From positions 62,001-126,000 of the forward strand of contig JAWKJB010000001.1 in the NCBI GenBank assembly GCA_041393965.1: 64,000 nt of DNA, given 5' to 3'. This DNA comes from Acidimicrobiia bacterium (GTDB taxonomy: Bacteria > Actinomycetota > Acidimicrobiia > Spongiisociales > UBA5794). Positions 1 to 7,455 of this stretch are shown in pieces (positions within the stretch are counted from its first letter, which is position 1; every line of letters starts with the position of its first letter). The notes under the pieces were generated by a model. It was not told where the DNA came from, ran no database searches, and worked only from the letters and a program-made list of their open reading frames with translations. A program made the translations under genes and the position numbers.

Positions 1-855
1 CTCACCGATGGAGATGTCGATGAACTCGCTGCCGGGACCGACCCCGGCGGCCGACGCATCGGGCTGTGGGCGATGCGTCGGAGCCGCCGAGGGGCCCGAT
101 CCGCCTTCGAAGGCAGACTTGATGAGGTCAAGGGTGATGGTCGACGCGTCGAGGCGCCCGTCAGGACCGGGCTCGAACACGAGCGGGCCGGTCGGCACCG
201 CGTAGGTGTCAATGACGATCTCATCCGATGGCGCCCGTGTCGTGGGTTCCTGGGTCACCACGCGGGTTTCGCGAACAGGCTCCGGGTCAGGCTCCGGGTC
301 AGGCTGTGGGACGGGCTCCGGGACGGGATCGGGCGCGATCGCCTCGACGGCCGGTCCCACATCGTGCGGAAGCTCGTCGGGAGGCTCAACCGCCTTGAGC
401 GTCGGCTCGGGAGCCGATGCGGGGGCAGGGCGCAGCTCGACTCGGACATCGTCGACGGGCTCAGGCAGCTCAGCGAGACGGGCCGGATCCGCGACGAGGG
501 TTCGGATCGCGTCGATCGCTCCTGAGATCTCATCGCTCGGTCCGTCGAGTGCAGCGGGCAGCGCGTCCCCGAGGTATGACAGTGCCCTTCCGAGCATGGC
601 GGTTGGCTGCAGCTCATCGTGCTGGATCCATCGCCACACCACCTCGCAGACCTCACCACCGCGTGCGATGGCTTCGTGACCCATGACCCTTCCGGTTCCC
701 TTGATGGTGTGCCCTTCCCTCACCATCGTGGCAGCGAGATCATGATCGACGGTCCCGGCGATGATCGCCGCGGCGCCGTCCGCGAGGGAGGCTGATCGTT
801 CGGTCAGCTCCTCACGGAACAGCGTGTCGAGATCGGGGTCGTTCTGCACAGCCAT
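1..855 (-). CDS. Hpt-domain protein, CheA-like N-terminal part (partial)
   Basis: The reading frame opens with ATG at 855 and runs without a stop off the window start, so only the first 285 residues are visible. Residues near 45-55 contain H-T-I-K-G (His49, Lys52), the phospho-acceptor signature of histidine phosphotransfer domains, in the helical setting of a CheA P1 domain. After about residue 125 comes an acidic, Pro-rich linker with a PDPEP repeat. No kinase domain is visible because the gene is cut. The name CheA-like is inferred; it could also be another Hpt or hybrid signalling protein. AGGGA lies 5 nt before the ATG, and a sigma-28-type promoter lies upstream, which fits a motility role. 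guaA ends 119 bp upstream on the same strand. Confidence 0.72.
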   Translation of the reverse strand, partial: MAVQNDPDLDTLFREELTERSASLADGAAAIIAGTVDHDLAATMVREGHTIKGTGRVMGHEAIARGGEVCEVVWRWIQHDELQPTAMLGRALSYLGDALPAALDGPSDEISGAIDAIRTLVADPARLAELPEPVDDVRVELRPAPASAPEPTLKAVEPPDELPHDVGPAVEAIAPDPVPEPVPQPDPEPDPEPVRETRVVTQEPTTRAPSDEIVIDTYAVPTGPLVFEPGPDGRLDASTITLDLIKSAFEGGSGPSAAPTHRPQPDASAAGVGPGSEFIDISIGE

Positions 856-893
856 GAAAGTCCCTGCGTTGCCGCATCGGTTCTACCTGTGCT

Positions 894-921
894 CTATCGG
901 ATGGCTACACGCCGGGCTTTA
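894..921 (-). promoter_or_regulatory. Sigma-28-like promoter of the Hpt gene
   Basis: On the minus strand TAAA (921-918) is followed by 16 nt and TCCGATAG (901-894). The consensus for flagellar/WhiG-type sigma factors is TAAA, 15-16 nt, GCCGATAA, so the -10 matches 6 of 8 bases including the CCGATA core. The expected start is near 887, giving a short leader before the ATG at 855. Function is inferred from sequence only. Confidence 0.45.
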
Positions 922-974
922 TGGAAACGGAAGCGTGAAGTCCAGCGGTGATCGACCGTCAGGAACGGCCGCCC

Positions 975-2537
975 TCACTCCCATTCGATCGTCGACGGCG
1001 GTTTGCTCGAGATGTCGTACGCAACCCGGTTGATACCGGGAACCTCGTTGATCACCCGCGACGAGATGCGGGCGAGGAGGTCGTACGGGAGCCTCGCCCA
1101 ATCAGCGGTCATGGCGTCATCGGAGGTGACCGCCCTCACGATCAGCGGGTAGGCATAGGTGCGGCCGTCACCTTGAACACCGACGCTCCTGATGGCTGGC
1201 AGGACGCCGAAGGACTGCCAGATCTCCCGATAGAGGCCCGCAGACCTGATCTCGTCGACCACAATGGCATCAGCGGCCTTGAGGATCTCGACCCGCTCGG
1301 GTGTGATGTCACCGATGATCCGGACCGCGAGCCCCGGCCCCGGGAACGGTTGGCGCCACACGATTTCGTCGGGAAGGCCGAGCTCCTCTCCGACGCTGCG
1401 CACCTCGTCCTTGAAAAGGTCTCGCAGTGGCTCGATCAGGTCGAAGTGCATCTCGTCGGGAAGGCCACCCACATTGTGGTGGCTCTTGATCTTGGCAGCG
1501 TCCTTCGTGCCCGATTCGATGACATCGGGATACAGCGTCCCTTGAACGAGGTGGTCGGCGCCCTCGATCCCGGCCGCGACCTCCTCGAAGACCCGAATGA
1601 AGGTCTCCCCGATGATCTTGCGCTTCTCCTCAGGGTCCGTCACCCCTGCAAGCGCATCGAAGAACCGGTCCTGCGCCTTGACATGGATGAGGTTCATCTG
1701 GAAGTGGTCACGGAAGGTCGACTCGACCTGGGCACCTTCGTCCTTGCGCATGAGGCCGTGATCGACGAACACGCACACAAGCTGATCACCGATCGCCCGC
1801 TGGACGAGGGCTGCCGCCACCGATGAATCCACACCACCGGAGAGTCCGCAGATCGCGATCCCGTCACCGACGGCGGCGCGGATGGCCTCAACACTCTGGT
1901 CGATGATGCTTGCGTTCGTCCAGGTCCGGCGTGCCCTGCATGCCTCGGAGAGGAAGCGCTCAAGAATCGGCTGCCCATGCTCACTGTGGACGACCTCTGG
2001 GTGGAACTGCACGCCGTACAGGAGCCGGTCCCGGTCCTCCATCGCCGCGACGGCAGCGCCCGGTGTGGATGCCGTGGTCCCAAAACCGTCCGGCGCGACC
2101 GTAACGGCATCGTTGTGGCTCATCCAGACGGTCTGTCGTCCCGGGAGCCCTTCGAAGAGCTCCCCGTGATCGACGACGGTGAGCGTCGCAGGGCCGAACT
2201 CGGAAGTGCCCGTCGACGCAACGGTTCCGCCGAGGGACGCTGCCATGAGCTGATGGCCGTAGCAGATGCCAAGCACAGGGATCCCGAGGTTGAAGATGTC
2301 CGTATCGATGCCGTAGGCGTCCTCGGCATGTACCGATGCCGGCCCACCGGACAAGATGATCCCGACCGGCGCCATCTCCCTGACCTCGGTCGCCGTGATC
2401 TCCCTCGGAACGATCTCGGAAAAGACCTGTGCCTCGCGCACCCTGCGAGCGATCAGCTGTGCGTATTGGGCACCGAAGTCGACGACGAGGACGCGGTCGA
2501 AGTCACCGGTCGACGCATGGCCGGTGGCCGCCATCAA
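975..2537 (-). CDS. guaA: GMP synthase (glutamine-hydrolysing)
   Basis: Converts XMP to GMP using glutamine and ATP, the last step of GMP synthesis in the cytoplasm. The 520-residue length is normal. The class I amidotransferase domain has the nucleophile in GICYGHQ (Cys92) with His179 and Glu181 in QFHPE; the ATP-pyrophosphatase domain has the P-loop LSGGVDSS near 232-239; the C-terminal dimerisation domain ends in the usual KPPSTIEWE. The start codon overlaps the guaB3 stop by 4 bp (ATGA), so the two are translationally coupled and both serve guanine nucleotide synthesis. A second in-frame ATG directly follows the first. Confidence 0.97.
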   Translation of the reverse strand: MMAATGHASTGDFDRVLVVDFGAQYAQLIARRVREAQVFSEIVPREITATEVREMAPVGIILSGGPASVHAEDAYGIDTDIFNLGIPVLGICYGHQLMAASLGGTVASTGTSEFGPATLTVVDHGELFEGLPGRQTVWMSHNDAVTVAPDGFGTTASTPGAAVAAMEDRDRLLYGVQFHPEVVHSEHGQPILERFLSEACRARRTWTNASIIDQSVEAIRAAVGDGIAICGLSGGVDSSVAAALVQRAIGDQLVCVFVDHGLMRKDEGAQVESTFRDHFQMNLIHVKAQDRFFDALAGVTDPEEKRKIIGETFIRVFEEVAAGIEGADHLVQGTLYPDVIESGTKDAAKIKSHHNVGGLPDEMHFDLIEPLRDLFKDEVRSVGEELGLPDEIVWRQPFPGPGLAVRIIGDITPERVEILKAADAIVVDEIRSAGLYREIWQSFGVLPAIRSVGVQGDGRTYAYPLIVRAVTSDDAMTADWARLPYDLLARISSRVINEVPGINRVAYDISSKPPSTIEWE

Positions 2538-3691
2538 CCCATCCCCACACCCTGGGAGCGTTGGAGCGCCTTCCCCTCCGTCTGGAGAGCCGGAGCGACC
2601 ATCACCTCGGCCCTCTGGAACTCCTTGACCGACGCATAGCCGGTCGTGGCCATCGAACCGCGAAGGCCGCCAAAGAGATTTCGGCGACCGTCGTTGTCGT
2701 GGGCGGGACCAACGAGGATCTCCTCGAGGGTGCCGAGAATCCCCGTCTCGACCCGTGATCCCCTTGGGAGGGTGGGATGGAAAGTGGCCATGCCCCAGTG
2801 GTATCCGCCCGACGGCGACTCGGCACTGGCAGCGATCGGGGAACCGAGCATGACGGCGTCGGCGCCGCAGGCGATCGCTTTGGCCACATCGCCCCCGGTT
2901 CGCATGCCCCCGTCAGCGATCACATGCACATATCGGCCGGTTTCTTCGAGGTACGAGGTACGGGCGCCTGCGGCATCGGCAATCGCCGTGGCTTGAGGGA
3001 CGCCGATCCCGAGGACGCCCCTTGTCGTACAGGCAGCACCGGGACCGACGCCGACGAGCACACCGATCGCTCCCGTTCGCATCAGGTGGAGTGCGCCCGA
3101 GTACGATGCACAGCCACCGACGATGACCGGCATGTCGACCTCTCGGATGAAGGCGAACAGGTCGAGTGGCTCGCTTCGCGAGCTCACATGCTCCGCGGAC
3201 ACAACGGTTCCCTGGATGACGAGCACATCGAGGCCACCACGCTTGGCGTGGTCGATGTAGCGTGCGACATTCTGTGGCGTAAGGCTCCCGCAGGTCGTGA
3301 CTCCGGCAGCTTTGACCTCGGCGACACGCTGGGTGATCAGTTCGGGTTTGACCGGTTCCGCGTACAGCTCCTGCATCCGCCGGGTCGCCTTCTCCTTCGA
3401 GAGTTCGGCGATCTCGTCATAGACGGGGATCGGGTCCTCGTAGCGGGCCCAGAGGCCTTCGAGGTTCAGGCAGCCAAGACCGCCGAGCCTTCCGATCTCG
3501 ATAGCAGTCGCAGGCGTCACTGCCGAGTCCATGCCCGACGCCATCATCGGAAGCCGGAAGGTGAACGCGTCGAGCTCCCATGACAGGTCGACATCTTCAG
3601 GGTCACGGGTCCGTCGGGATGGAACGATCGCGATGTCGTCGAATCCCCAGGCGCGGCGGCCCGACTTTGCAATACCGATCTCGACTTCCAC
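2534..3691 (-). CDS. guaB3: GuaB3-family IMP dehydrogenase-related protein
   Basis: A 385-residue IMP dehydrogenase/GMP reductase-type TIM barrel without the CBS pair found in canonical GuaB. The catalytic loop is visible as [13 protein letters not shown], with the likely nucleophile Cys221. Actinomycetes often carry this paralogue beside the true guaB; whether this copy oxidises IMP or has another purine role cannot be told from sequence. I chose GTG at 3691 because GGAGG lies 8 nt upstream and the family's N-terminus begins here; the frame stays open to 3880 but that stretch overlaps trpS. A possible -10 (TAGCCT, 3729-3724) suggests its own promoter. It is coupled to guaA by a 4-bp overlap. 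Confidence 0.85.
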   Translation of the reverse strand: MEVEIGIAKSGRRAWGFDDIAIVPSRRTRDPEDVDLSWELDAFTFRLPMMASGMDSAVTPATAIEIGRLGGLGCLNLEGLWARYEDPIPVYDEIAELSKEKATRRMQELYAEPVKPELITQRVAEVKAAGVTTCGSLTPQNVARYIDHAKRGGLDVLVIQGTVVSAEHVSSRSEPLDLFAFIREVDMPVIVGGCASYSGALHLMRTGAIGVLVGVGPGAACTTRGVLGIGVPQATAIADAAGARTSYLEETGRYVHVIADGGMRTGGDVAKAIACGADAVMLGSPIAASAESPSGGYHWGMATFHPTLPRGSRVETGILGTLEEILVGPAHDNDGRRNLFGGLRGSMATTGYASVKEFQRAEVMVAPALQTEGKALQRSQGVGMG

Positions 3692-3779
3692 GGAAACAAC
3701 CTCCGGTTGGTGCCAGCACCCGCAGGCTACCCGTTCTCCGTCGGTTGCCAGTTGACGCTTCGGCGCCCCGAGATGTCTC

Positions 3780-4775
3780 TCAGTACTCCCTGAGCCCGAC
3801 GGCGGCGCGGACTTCGCGCTGGTACGGAACGGCGAGTTCGCGGGCCCGTTCGCCCGAGGTGTGGAGCACTTCGCGGACATCTGCGACCGTGAGGGCGTTG
3901 TACGCGGCCTTGATTGGTGCCAGTTCGGCGACGACGGCGCCGGCGACGGCCTCCTTGAAGCGCCCGTAGCCGCCTGCGCCGTATTCGTCGACGAGATCGT
4001 CGATCGTCCGGTCGGTGCATGCAGCCATGATTTCGAGCAGGTTCGAGATGCCGGGCTTGTCTTCGGTGTCGTAGCGCACCTCGGGGTCGCTGTCGGTGAC
4101 GGCCCCCTTGATGCGTTTGGCGATCACGGATGGATCGTCGAGGACCGAGATCGATGCCTTCGGCTGGCTATCCGACTTGGACATCTTCGCCGTTGGGTCC
4201 GTGAGGGACATCACCCGCGCCGAGGTGTCAGGGATGTACGGGTCCGGGATCGGAAAGAGCTCCCCGAATCGGTTGTTGAAGCGCTGAGCAAGATCCCGCG
4301 TGGTCTCGAGGTGCTGTCGCTGATCGTCCCCGACGGGGACGAGGTTGGCTCGGTACAGCAGGATGTCTGCGGCCATCAGCACCGGATACGAGTACAGGCC
4401 GAGATTTGAGGCGTGACCTGCTGCCGTCTTGTCCTTGTACTGGGTCATACGGTTGAGGACACCCATCGGCATCAGCGTGCCGAGGATCCACGCCAACTCG
4501 GCATGCGCGCCGACCTGGCTCTGGGTGTAAAGCAGCGAACGATCGGGGTCGATGCCGAGCGCGAGCAGGACCCGTGCCATGTCCACCCGTGCCCGTTCGA
4601 GCTCGGCCGGGTCGTAGTCGACGGTCATGGCGTGGAGATCGACGATGCAATACACCGCGTCGTAATGGTCCTGGAGTCGGGCCCAATGCCGAAACGCTCC
4701 AAGGTAGTTGCCGAGGTGTGGCTCTCCGGTCGGCTGAACACCCGAAAAGATCCGCTGTTTCGACCCATCGTTCAC
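3780..4775 (-). CDS. trpS: Tryptophan--tRNA ligase
   Basis: Class I aminoacyl-tRNA synthetase charging tRNA-Trp. The 331-residue protein has the HIGH-equivalent PHLGN at 19-23 and the KMSKS loop at 197-201, with length typical of bacterial TrpS. GTG at 4775 is the chosen start: AGGAG sits 6 nt upstream, whereas the TTG at 4802 has no such site. A good -10 (TATCCT, 4815-4810) lies 34 bp upstream of the start, with no clear -35. It is transcribed divergently from the cimA leader; no T-box or tryptophan-codon leader was seen for trpS itself. Confidence 0.96.
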   Translation of the reverse strand: MNDGSKQRIFSGVQPTGEPHLGNYLGAFRHWARLQDHYDAVYCIVDLHAMTVDYDPAELERARVDMARVLLALGIDPDRSLLYTQSQVGAHAELAWILGTLMPMGVLNRMTQYKDKTAAGHASNLGLYSYPVLMAADILLYRANLVPVGDDQRQHLETTRDLAQRFNNRFGELFPIPDPYIPDTSARVMSLTDPTAKMSKSDSQPKASISVLDDPSVIAKRIKGAVTDSDPEVRYDTEDKPGISNLLEIMAACTDRTIDDLVDEYGAGGYGRFKEAVAGAVVAELAPIKAAYNALTVADVREVLHTSGERARELAVPYQREVRAAVGLREY

Positions 4776-4838
4776 GAGGTGCTCCTTGCCCTGCCTTCGC
4801 AAGATGTCGAGGATAGACGCACCGTGGCAGCCGCCGTA

Positions 4839-4867
4839 TTGACCTTGCGACCGAAACCGTCCATACT
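4839..4867 (+). promoter_or_regulatory. Promoter of the cimA leader
   Basis: TTGACC (4839-4844), a 17-nt spacer and CATACT (4862-4867) form a well-spaced sigma-70-type promoter. The start would fall within a few bases of the ATG at 4877, so the transcript would be leaderless or nearly so. The same TTGACC hexamer with 17-nt spacing is used at the rpoB promoter in this window. Confidence 0.65.
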
Positions 4868-4876
4868 CGCGTCCTC

Positions 4877-4912
4877 ATGACCAGGCAAGCGACCACGACA
4901 ATCATTATGTAG
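4877..4912 (+). CDS. Putative cimA leader peptide, MTRQATTTIIM
   Basis: An 11-residue reading frame starts 9 nt after the -10 box and ends at TAG, immediately before a stable hairpin. It contains three consecutive Thr codons (ACC ACG ACA) followed by two Ile codons (ATC ATT). Thr is a precursor of isoleucine and cimA makes an isoleucine precursor, so the codon content fits a ribosome-mediated attenuator sensing charged tRNA-Ile and tRNA-Thr. No Shine-Dalgarno is visible, consistent with leaderless translation, which is common in actinomycetes. Translation is inferred, not shown. Confidence 0.6.
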   Translation: MTRQATTTIIM

Positions 4913-4937
4913 GCGCACGCGTCGACGGCGTGTGCGC
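4913..4937 (+). promoter_or_regulatory. Hairpin after the cimA leader peptide
   Basis: GCGCAC (4913-4918) pairs with GTGCGC (4932-4937); an alternative inner stem pairs ACGC (4917-4920) with GCGT (4928-4931). It begins at the base after the leader stop codon, the place where a paused ribosome would prevent it folding. I assign it as the upstream pause/protector element. Confidence 0.5.
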
Positions 4938-4941
4938 TGAC

Positions 4942-4969
4942 GAGCCCTCCGATCCCGGGGGGTTCTTTC
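4942..4969 (+). terminator. Candidate attenuator terminator before cimA
   Basis: GAGCCCTCC (4942-4950) and GGGGGGTTC (4957-4965) form a 9-bp stem (two G-U pairs) around a 6-nt loop, followed by TTTC. It ends only a few bases before the cimA ribosome binding site GGAG (4973-4976). I could not identify a convincing antiterminator pairing by eye, so the mechanism is unresolved. Confidence 0.5.
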
Positions 4970-4982
4970 GTTGGAGAACACC

Positions 4983-6554
4983 ATGACCCGATCCGTTGAG
5001 ATCTACGACACGACCCTGCGAGACGGAATCCAGCAGGAGGGCATCTCGCTGACCCCGACTGACAAGCTCCGGATCTGCGCGCTTCTCGACGACCTCGGTG
5101 TCGCCTATGTGGAAGGGGGGTGGCCCGGAGCGAACCCAAAGGAAGACGAGTTCTTCGAGCGGGCGAAGACCGAGCTCACGATGAGCCATGCCACCCTGGT
5201 GGCTTTCGGATCGACCCGGCACGCTGGCGTCGCGGTGCAAGACGACGAACAGGTCGCCAACCTCCTTGCCGCTGATACATCAGCGGTGTGCCTCGTCGGA
5301 AAGGCATGGGACTACCATGTCGAGCACGCGCTCCGCACGAGCCTCGACGAAGCCATCGCGATGGTTGCGGACACGGTCGCATTCTGCCGGTCGCATGGCC
5401 GTGATGTGTTCTTCGACGCGGAGCACTTCTTCGATGGCTATCGGGCAAATCCCGGATTCGCCGTCGCGGTCCTCAGAGCAGCCCACGACGCCGGGGCGAC
5501 GCGGCTTGTCATGTGCGACACGAACGGCGGATTCCTCAGCGACGAGGTCGGCCGGATCATCGGTCAGGTCACCGACGCCATCCCGGACGGTACCTTTGGC
5601 TGCCATTTCCACAACGACTCCGGCCTCGCCGTCGGCAACTCGCTTACCGCCGTTGCGACCGGTGTGCGCCAGGTCCAGGGCTGCATCAACGGCTACGGGG
5701 AACGCACCGGCAATGCCGACCTGTGCTCAGTCATCCCAAACCTGAGCCTCAAGATGGGCTACGAAACGGTCCCTTCCGATCGCCTCGAGAGGCTCACGGG
5801 CGTCTCCCACCACATTGCCGATGTCATCAACCTCACGCTCGATCCCCACCTGCCGTATGTCGGCGCGTCGGCGTTCACCCACAAGGCAGGACTTCACACA
5901 TCGGCGATGGCACGAAGGCCGGACGCATACGAGCACCTCTCCCCGACCCGCGTCGGGAACGCCACGCGGATGGTCGTGTCGGAGCTTGCCGGTCGGTCCA
6001 CCGTCGTCGCAAAGGCGCGCGAGAGCGGGCTCGACCTCGACGGCGCAACGGCGCAACGGGTCATCGACCGCATCAAGGAGCGCGAACACTTCGGGTACAC
6101 CTACGAGGCCGCAGACGGCTCGTTCGAGCTCGTCGCCCGCGAAGCGGCCGGATGGGATCAGGACTTCTACACGCTCGAGTCGTACCGCGTCTTCGTCGAG
6201 CATCGAGACGGCGAGGTCGTCGCGGAGGCAACCGTCAAGCTCGTGGTGGACGGTGAGCGGATCGTATCGACCCGCGAAGGGGATGGGCCCGTGTCAGCAC
6301 TCGACCGAGCCCTGCGCGCCGGGCTCGTTGAGCGATACCCGCATGTCGATGAGATCAAGCTCACGGATTATCGGGTTCGGGACCTCGACAGCTCCGACGG
6401 CACGAGCGCAAGGGTCCGGGTTCTCACCGAGCACACCGATGCGGAATCCACATGGGGCAGCGTCGGGGTGCACCAGAACATCATCGACGCATCATGGACC
6501 GCCGTATCGGACGGGCTCATCGTCGGCTTGCTTCGACATCGCGAAAGGACTTGA
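4983..6554 (+). CDS. cimA: Citramalate synthase
   Basis: Condenses pyruvate with acetyl-CoA to (R)-citramalate, the first step of a threonine-independent route to 2-oxobutanoate and isoleucine. The 523-residue protein has the HMGL-like TIM barrel with DTTLRDG at residues 9-15, the EGGWPGANPK signature of the CimA/2-isopropylmalate synthase-like branch, the metal-binding CHFHNDSGLAVGNSL segment, and a C-terminal regulatory LeuA-dimer domain (about 400-520). ATG at 4983 has GGAG 6 nt upstream; the TTG at 4971 is part of that site. Homocitrate or isopropylmalate synthase are less likely alternatives. The leader suggests amino-acid-responsive attenuation. ilvA at 25442 offers a second route to the same intermediate. 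Confidence 0.9.
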   Translation: MTRSVEIYDTTLRDGIQQEGISLTPTDKLRICALLDDLGVAYVEGGWPGANPKEDEFFERAKTELTMSHATLVAFGSTRHAGVAVQDDEQVANLLAADTSAVCLVGKAWDYHVEHALRTSLDEAIAMVADTVAFCRSHGRDVFFDAEHFFDGYRANPGFAVAVLRAAHDAGATRLVMCDTNGGFLSDEVGRIIGQVTDAIPDGTFGCHFHNDSGLAVGNSLTAVATGVRQVQGCINGYGERTGNADLCSVIPNLSLKMGYETVPSDRLERLTGVSHHIADVINLTLDPHLPYVGASAFTHKAGLHTSAMARRPDAYEHLSPTRVGNATRMVVSELAGRSTVVAKARESGLDLDGATAQRVIDRIKEREHFGYTYEAADGSFELVAREAAGWDQDFYTLESYRVFVEHRDGEVVAEATVKLVVDGERIVSTREGDGPVSALDRALRAGLVERYPHVDEIKLTDYRVRDLDSSDGTSARVRVLTEHTDAESTWGSVGVHQNIIDASWTAVSDGLIVGLLRHRERT

Positions 6555-6579
6555 ACCAACACCCTTCCTGTGGTAGTTT
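6551..6579 (+). promoter_or_regulatory. Promoter of the 6645 membrane protein gene
   Basis: TTGAAC (6551-6556), 17 nt, TAGTTT (6574-6579). The -35 box overlaps the cimA stop codon. The start would be near 6586, inside the first CRP-type palindrome. Confidence 0.6.
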
Positions 6580-6595
6580 GTGAAAGGAATCACAA
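6578..6595. promoter_or_regulatory. CRP/GlxR-type operator 1
   Basis: TTGTGAAAGGAATCACAA is a perfect 6-bp inverted repeat and contains an exact match to the CRP-family consensus TGTGA-N6-TCACA. It overlaps the last bases of the -10 and the expected start site, a position expected to repress. Confidence 0.7.
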
Positions 6596-6599
6596 GCGA

Positions 6600-6617
6600 T
6601 TGTGAATTAGTTCACAA
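6600..6617. promoter_or_regulatory. CRP/GlxR-type operator 2
   Basis: TTGTGAATTAGTTCACAA is a perfect 7-bp inverted repeat with 4-nt centre, again an exact TGTGA-N6-TCACA. Its centre is 22 bp from operator 1, about two helical turns, so two dimers could bind the same DNA face. Confidence 0.7.
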
Positions 6618-6644
6618 CTGATTCCACGAGAGAAGGGAACGGAA

Positions 6645-7379
6645 ATGCTCACTCGACTCCGCACACTCGGGATCATCGTTGCGGTCATCGGAGTCCTGTT
6701 CCTGTTTGGGGGCGGTTACGCCTACATGCAGGTGCAAGCGGGATACGACTCGCTCCAGGCGTTCAGCGAAGCGCAGAATGTGACGCTGTCATACAACGAC
6801 GATGGCCAACTCATCGATCGGGGTTCCACCGAGGGCGCCGAAGCGATCATGAAGGTCCTCGTCGAGGACTGGAACTACCCGGTTCGCGAGGCGGACTTCG
6901 ACCCGAACGACCCGCTCGTCAACACCGCGACCGAGTACATGTACCAGATGGCCACAATCGGCTATCACACCTTGCATGGCACCCAGACAGTGGTGCTCGA
7001 CGAGACCGTCGAATACAACGGCGAAACCTTCCCGGCTGGCAGCTATGAGGTTGTCATCCACGAAGTTGGGACCCCAGAACGCGTTGCGGCGGGTCTCGGC
7101 GGCTACTGGACCGACTTCGATCGCAGCCACCCGCTCGAGGGACCGGCTCGCAGCCAAGCATGGTCAGGAACCGCACATGCGCTCTACGGTGAGCTCGGCG
7201 TTGGGACCGTCACGGCATCCACGCTCCAGCTCGGCCTCGGCGTGACCGCCCTGCTGTTCGGACTCGGTTTGACCTTCGGGTTCATCGGGCTCGGCATGAT
7301 CTGGGTCGCCCGCGGCAAGGACGATGTCGTCCCGGCGACCGTCCCCGAGGCCTGGGTTCCGCAGGACGCAACCGTCTAG
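6645..7379 (+). CDS. Uncharacterised membrane protein with two terminal TM segments
   Basis: I do not recognise this 244-residue protein. A hydrophobic segment lies at about 8-28 (signal anchor), then a roughly 165-residue acidic, aromatic-rich region, then a second long hydrophobic segment at about 195-222 with a short charged tail. The middle part is probably outside the membrane. It has one Cys-free globular region with a GYHTLHGTQ motif of unknown meaning. It is monocistronic: its own promoter with two CRP-type operators lies upstream and a strong terminator downstream. ATG at 6645 is preceded by AAGGGA. Control by a cAMP-responsive CRP/GlxR regulator is inferred from the operators. Confidence 0.75.
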   Translation: MLTRLRTLGIIVAVIGVLFLFGGGYAYMQVQAGYDSLQAFSEAQNVTLSYNDDGQLIDRGSTEGAEAIMKVLVEDWNYPVREADFDPNDPLVNTATEYMYQMATIGYHTLHGTQTVVLDETVEYNGETFPAGSYEVVIHEVGTPERVAAGLGGYWTDFDRSHPLEGPARSQAWSGTAHALYGELGVGTVTASTLQLGLGVTALLFGLGLTFGFIGLGMIWVARGKDDVVPATVPEAWVPQDATV

Positions 7380-7403
7380 CAGACCAGGTCCGCGACCAGG
7401 AGA

Positions 7404-7428
7404 GGGGCCCTTCCCGGGCCCCTTTCCT
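7404..7428 (+). terminator. Intrinsic terminator
   Basis: GGGGCCC (7404-7410), loop TTCCC, GGGCCCC (7416-7422), then TTTCCT and further T-rich sequence. It lies 25 bp after the stop of the membrane protein gene and before the convergent decarboxylase stop. Confidence 0.8.
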
Positions 7429-7455
7429 GTTGTTCGATCGAACTCTTTGGGAGCG

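Noticed and set aside
255..659. Independent gene in the 255-659 minus frame
   Set aside because: It is a different frame of the Hpt-domain gene that runs off the window start.
3692..3880. N-terminal extension of guaB3 to 3880
   Set aside because: It lies within trpS, has no family similarity, and GTG at 3691 has GGAGG at good spacing.
4776..4838. T-box or tryptophan leader for trpS
   Set aside because: No T-box core or Trp-codon-rich frame was found; only a -10 box is visible.
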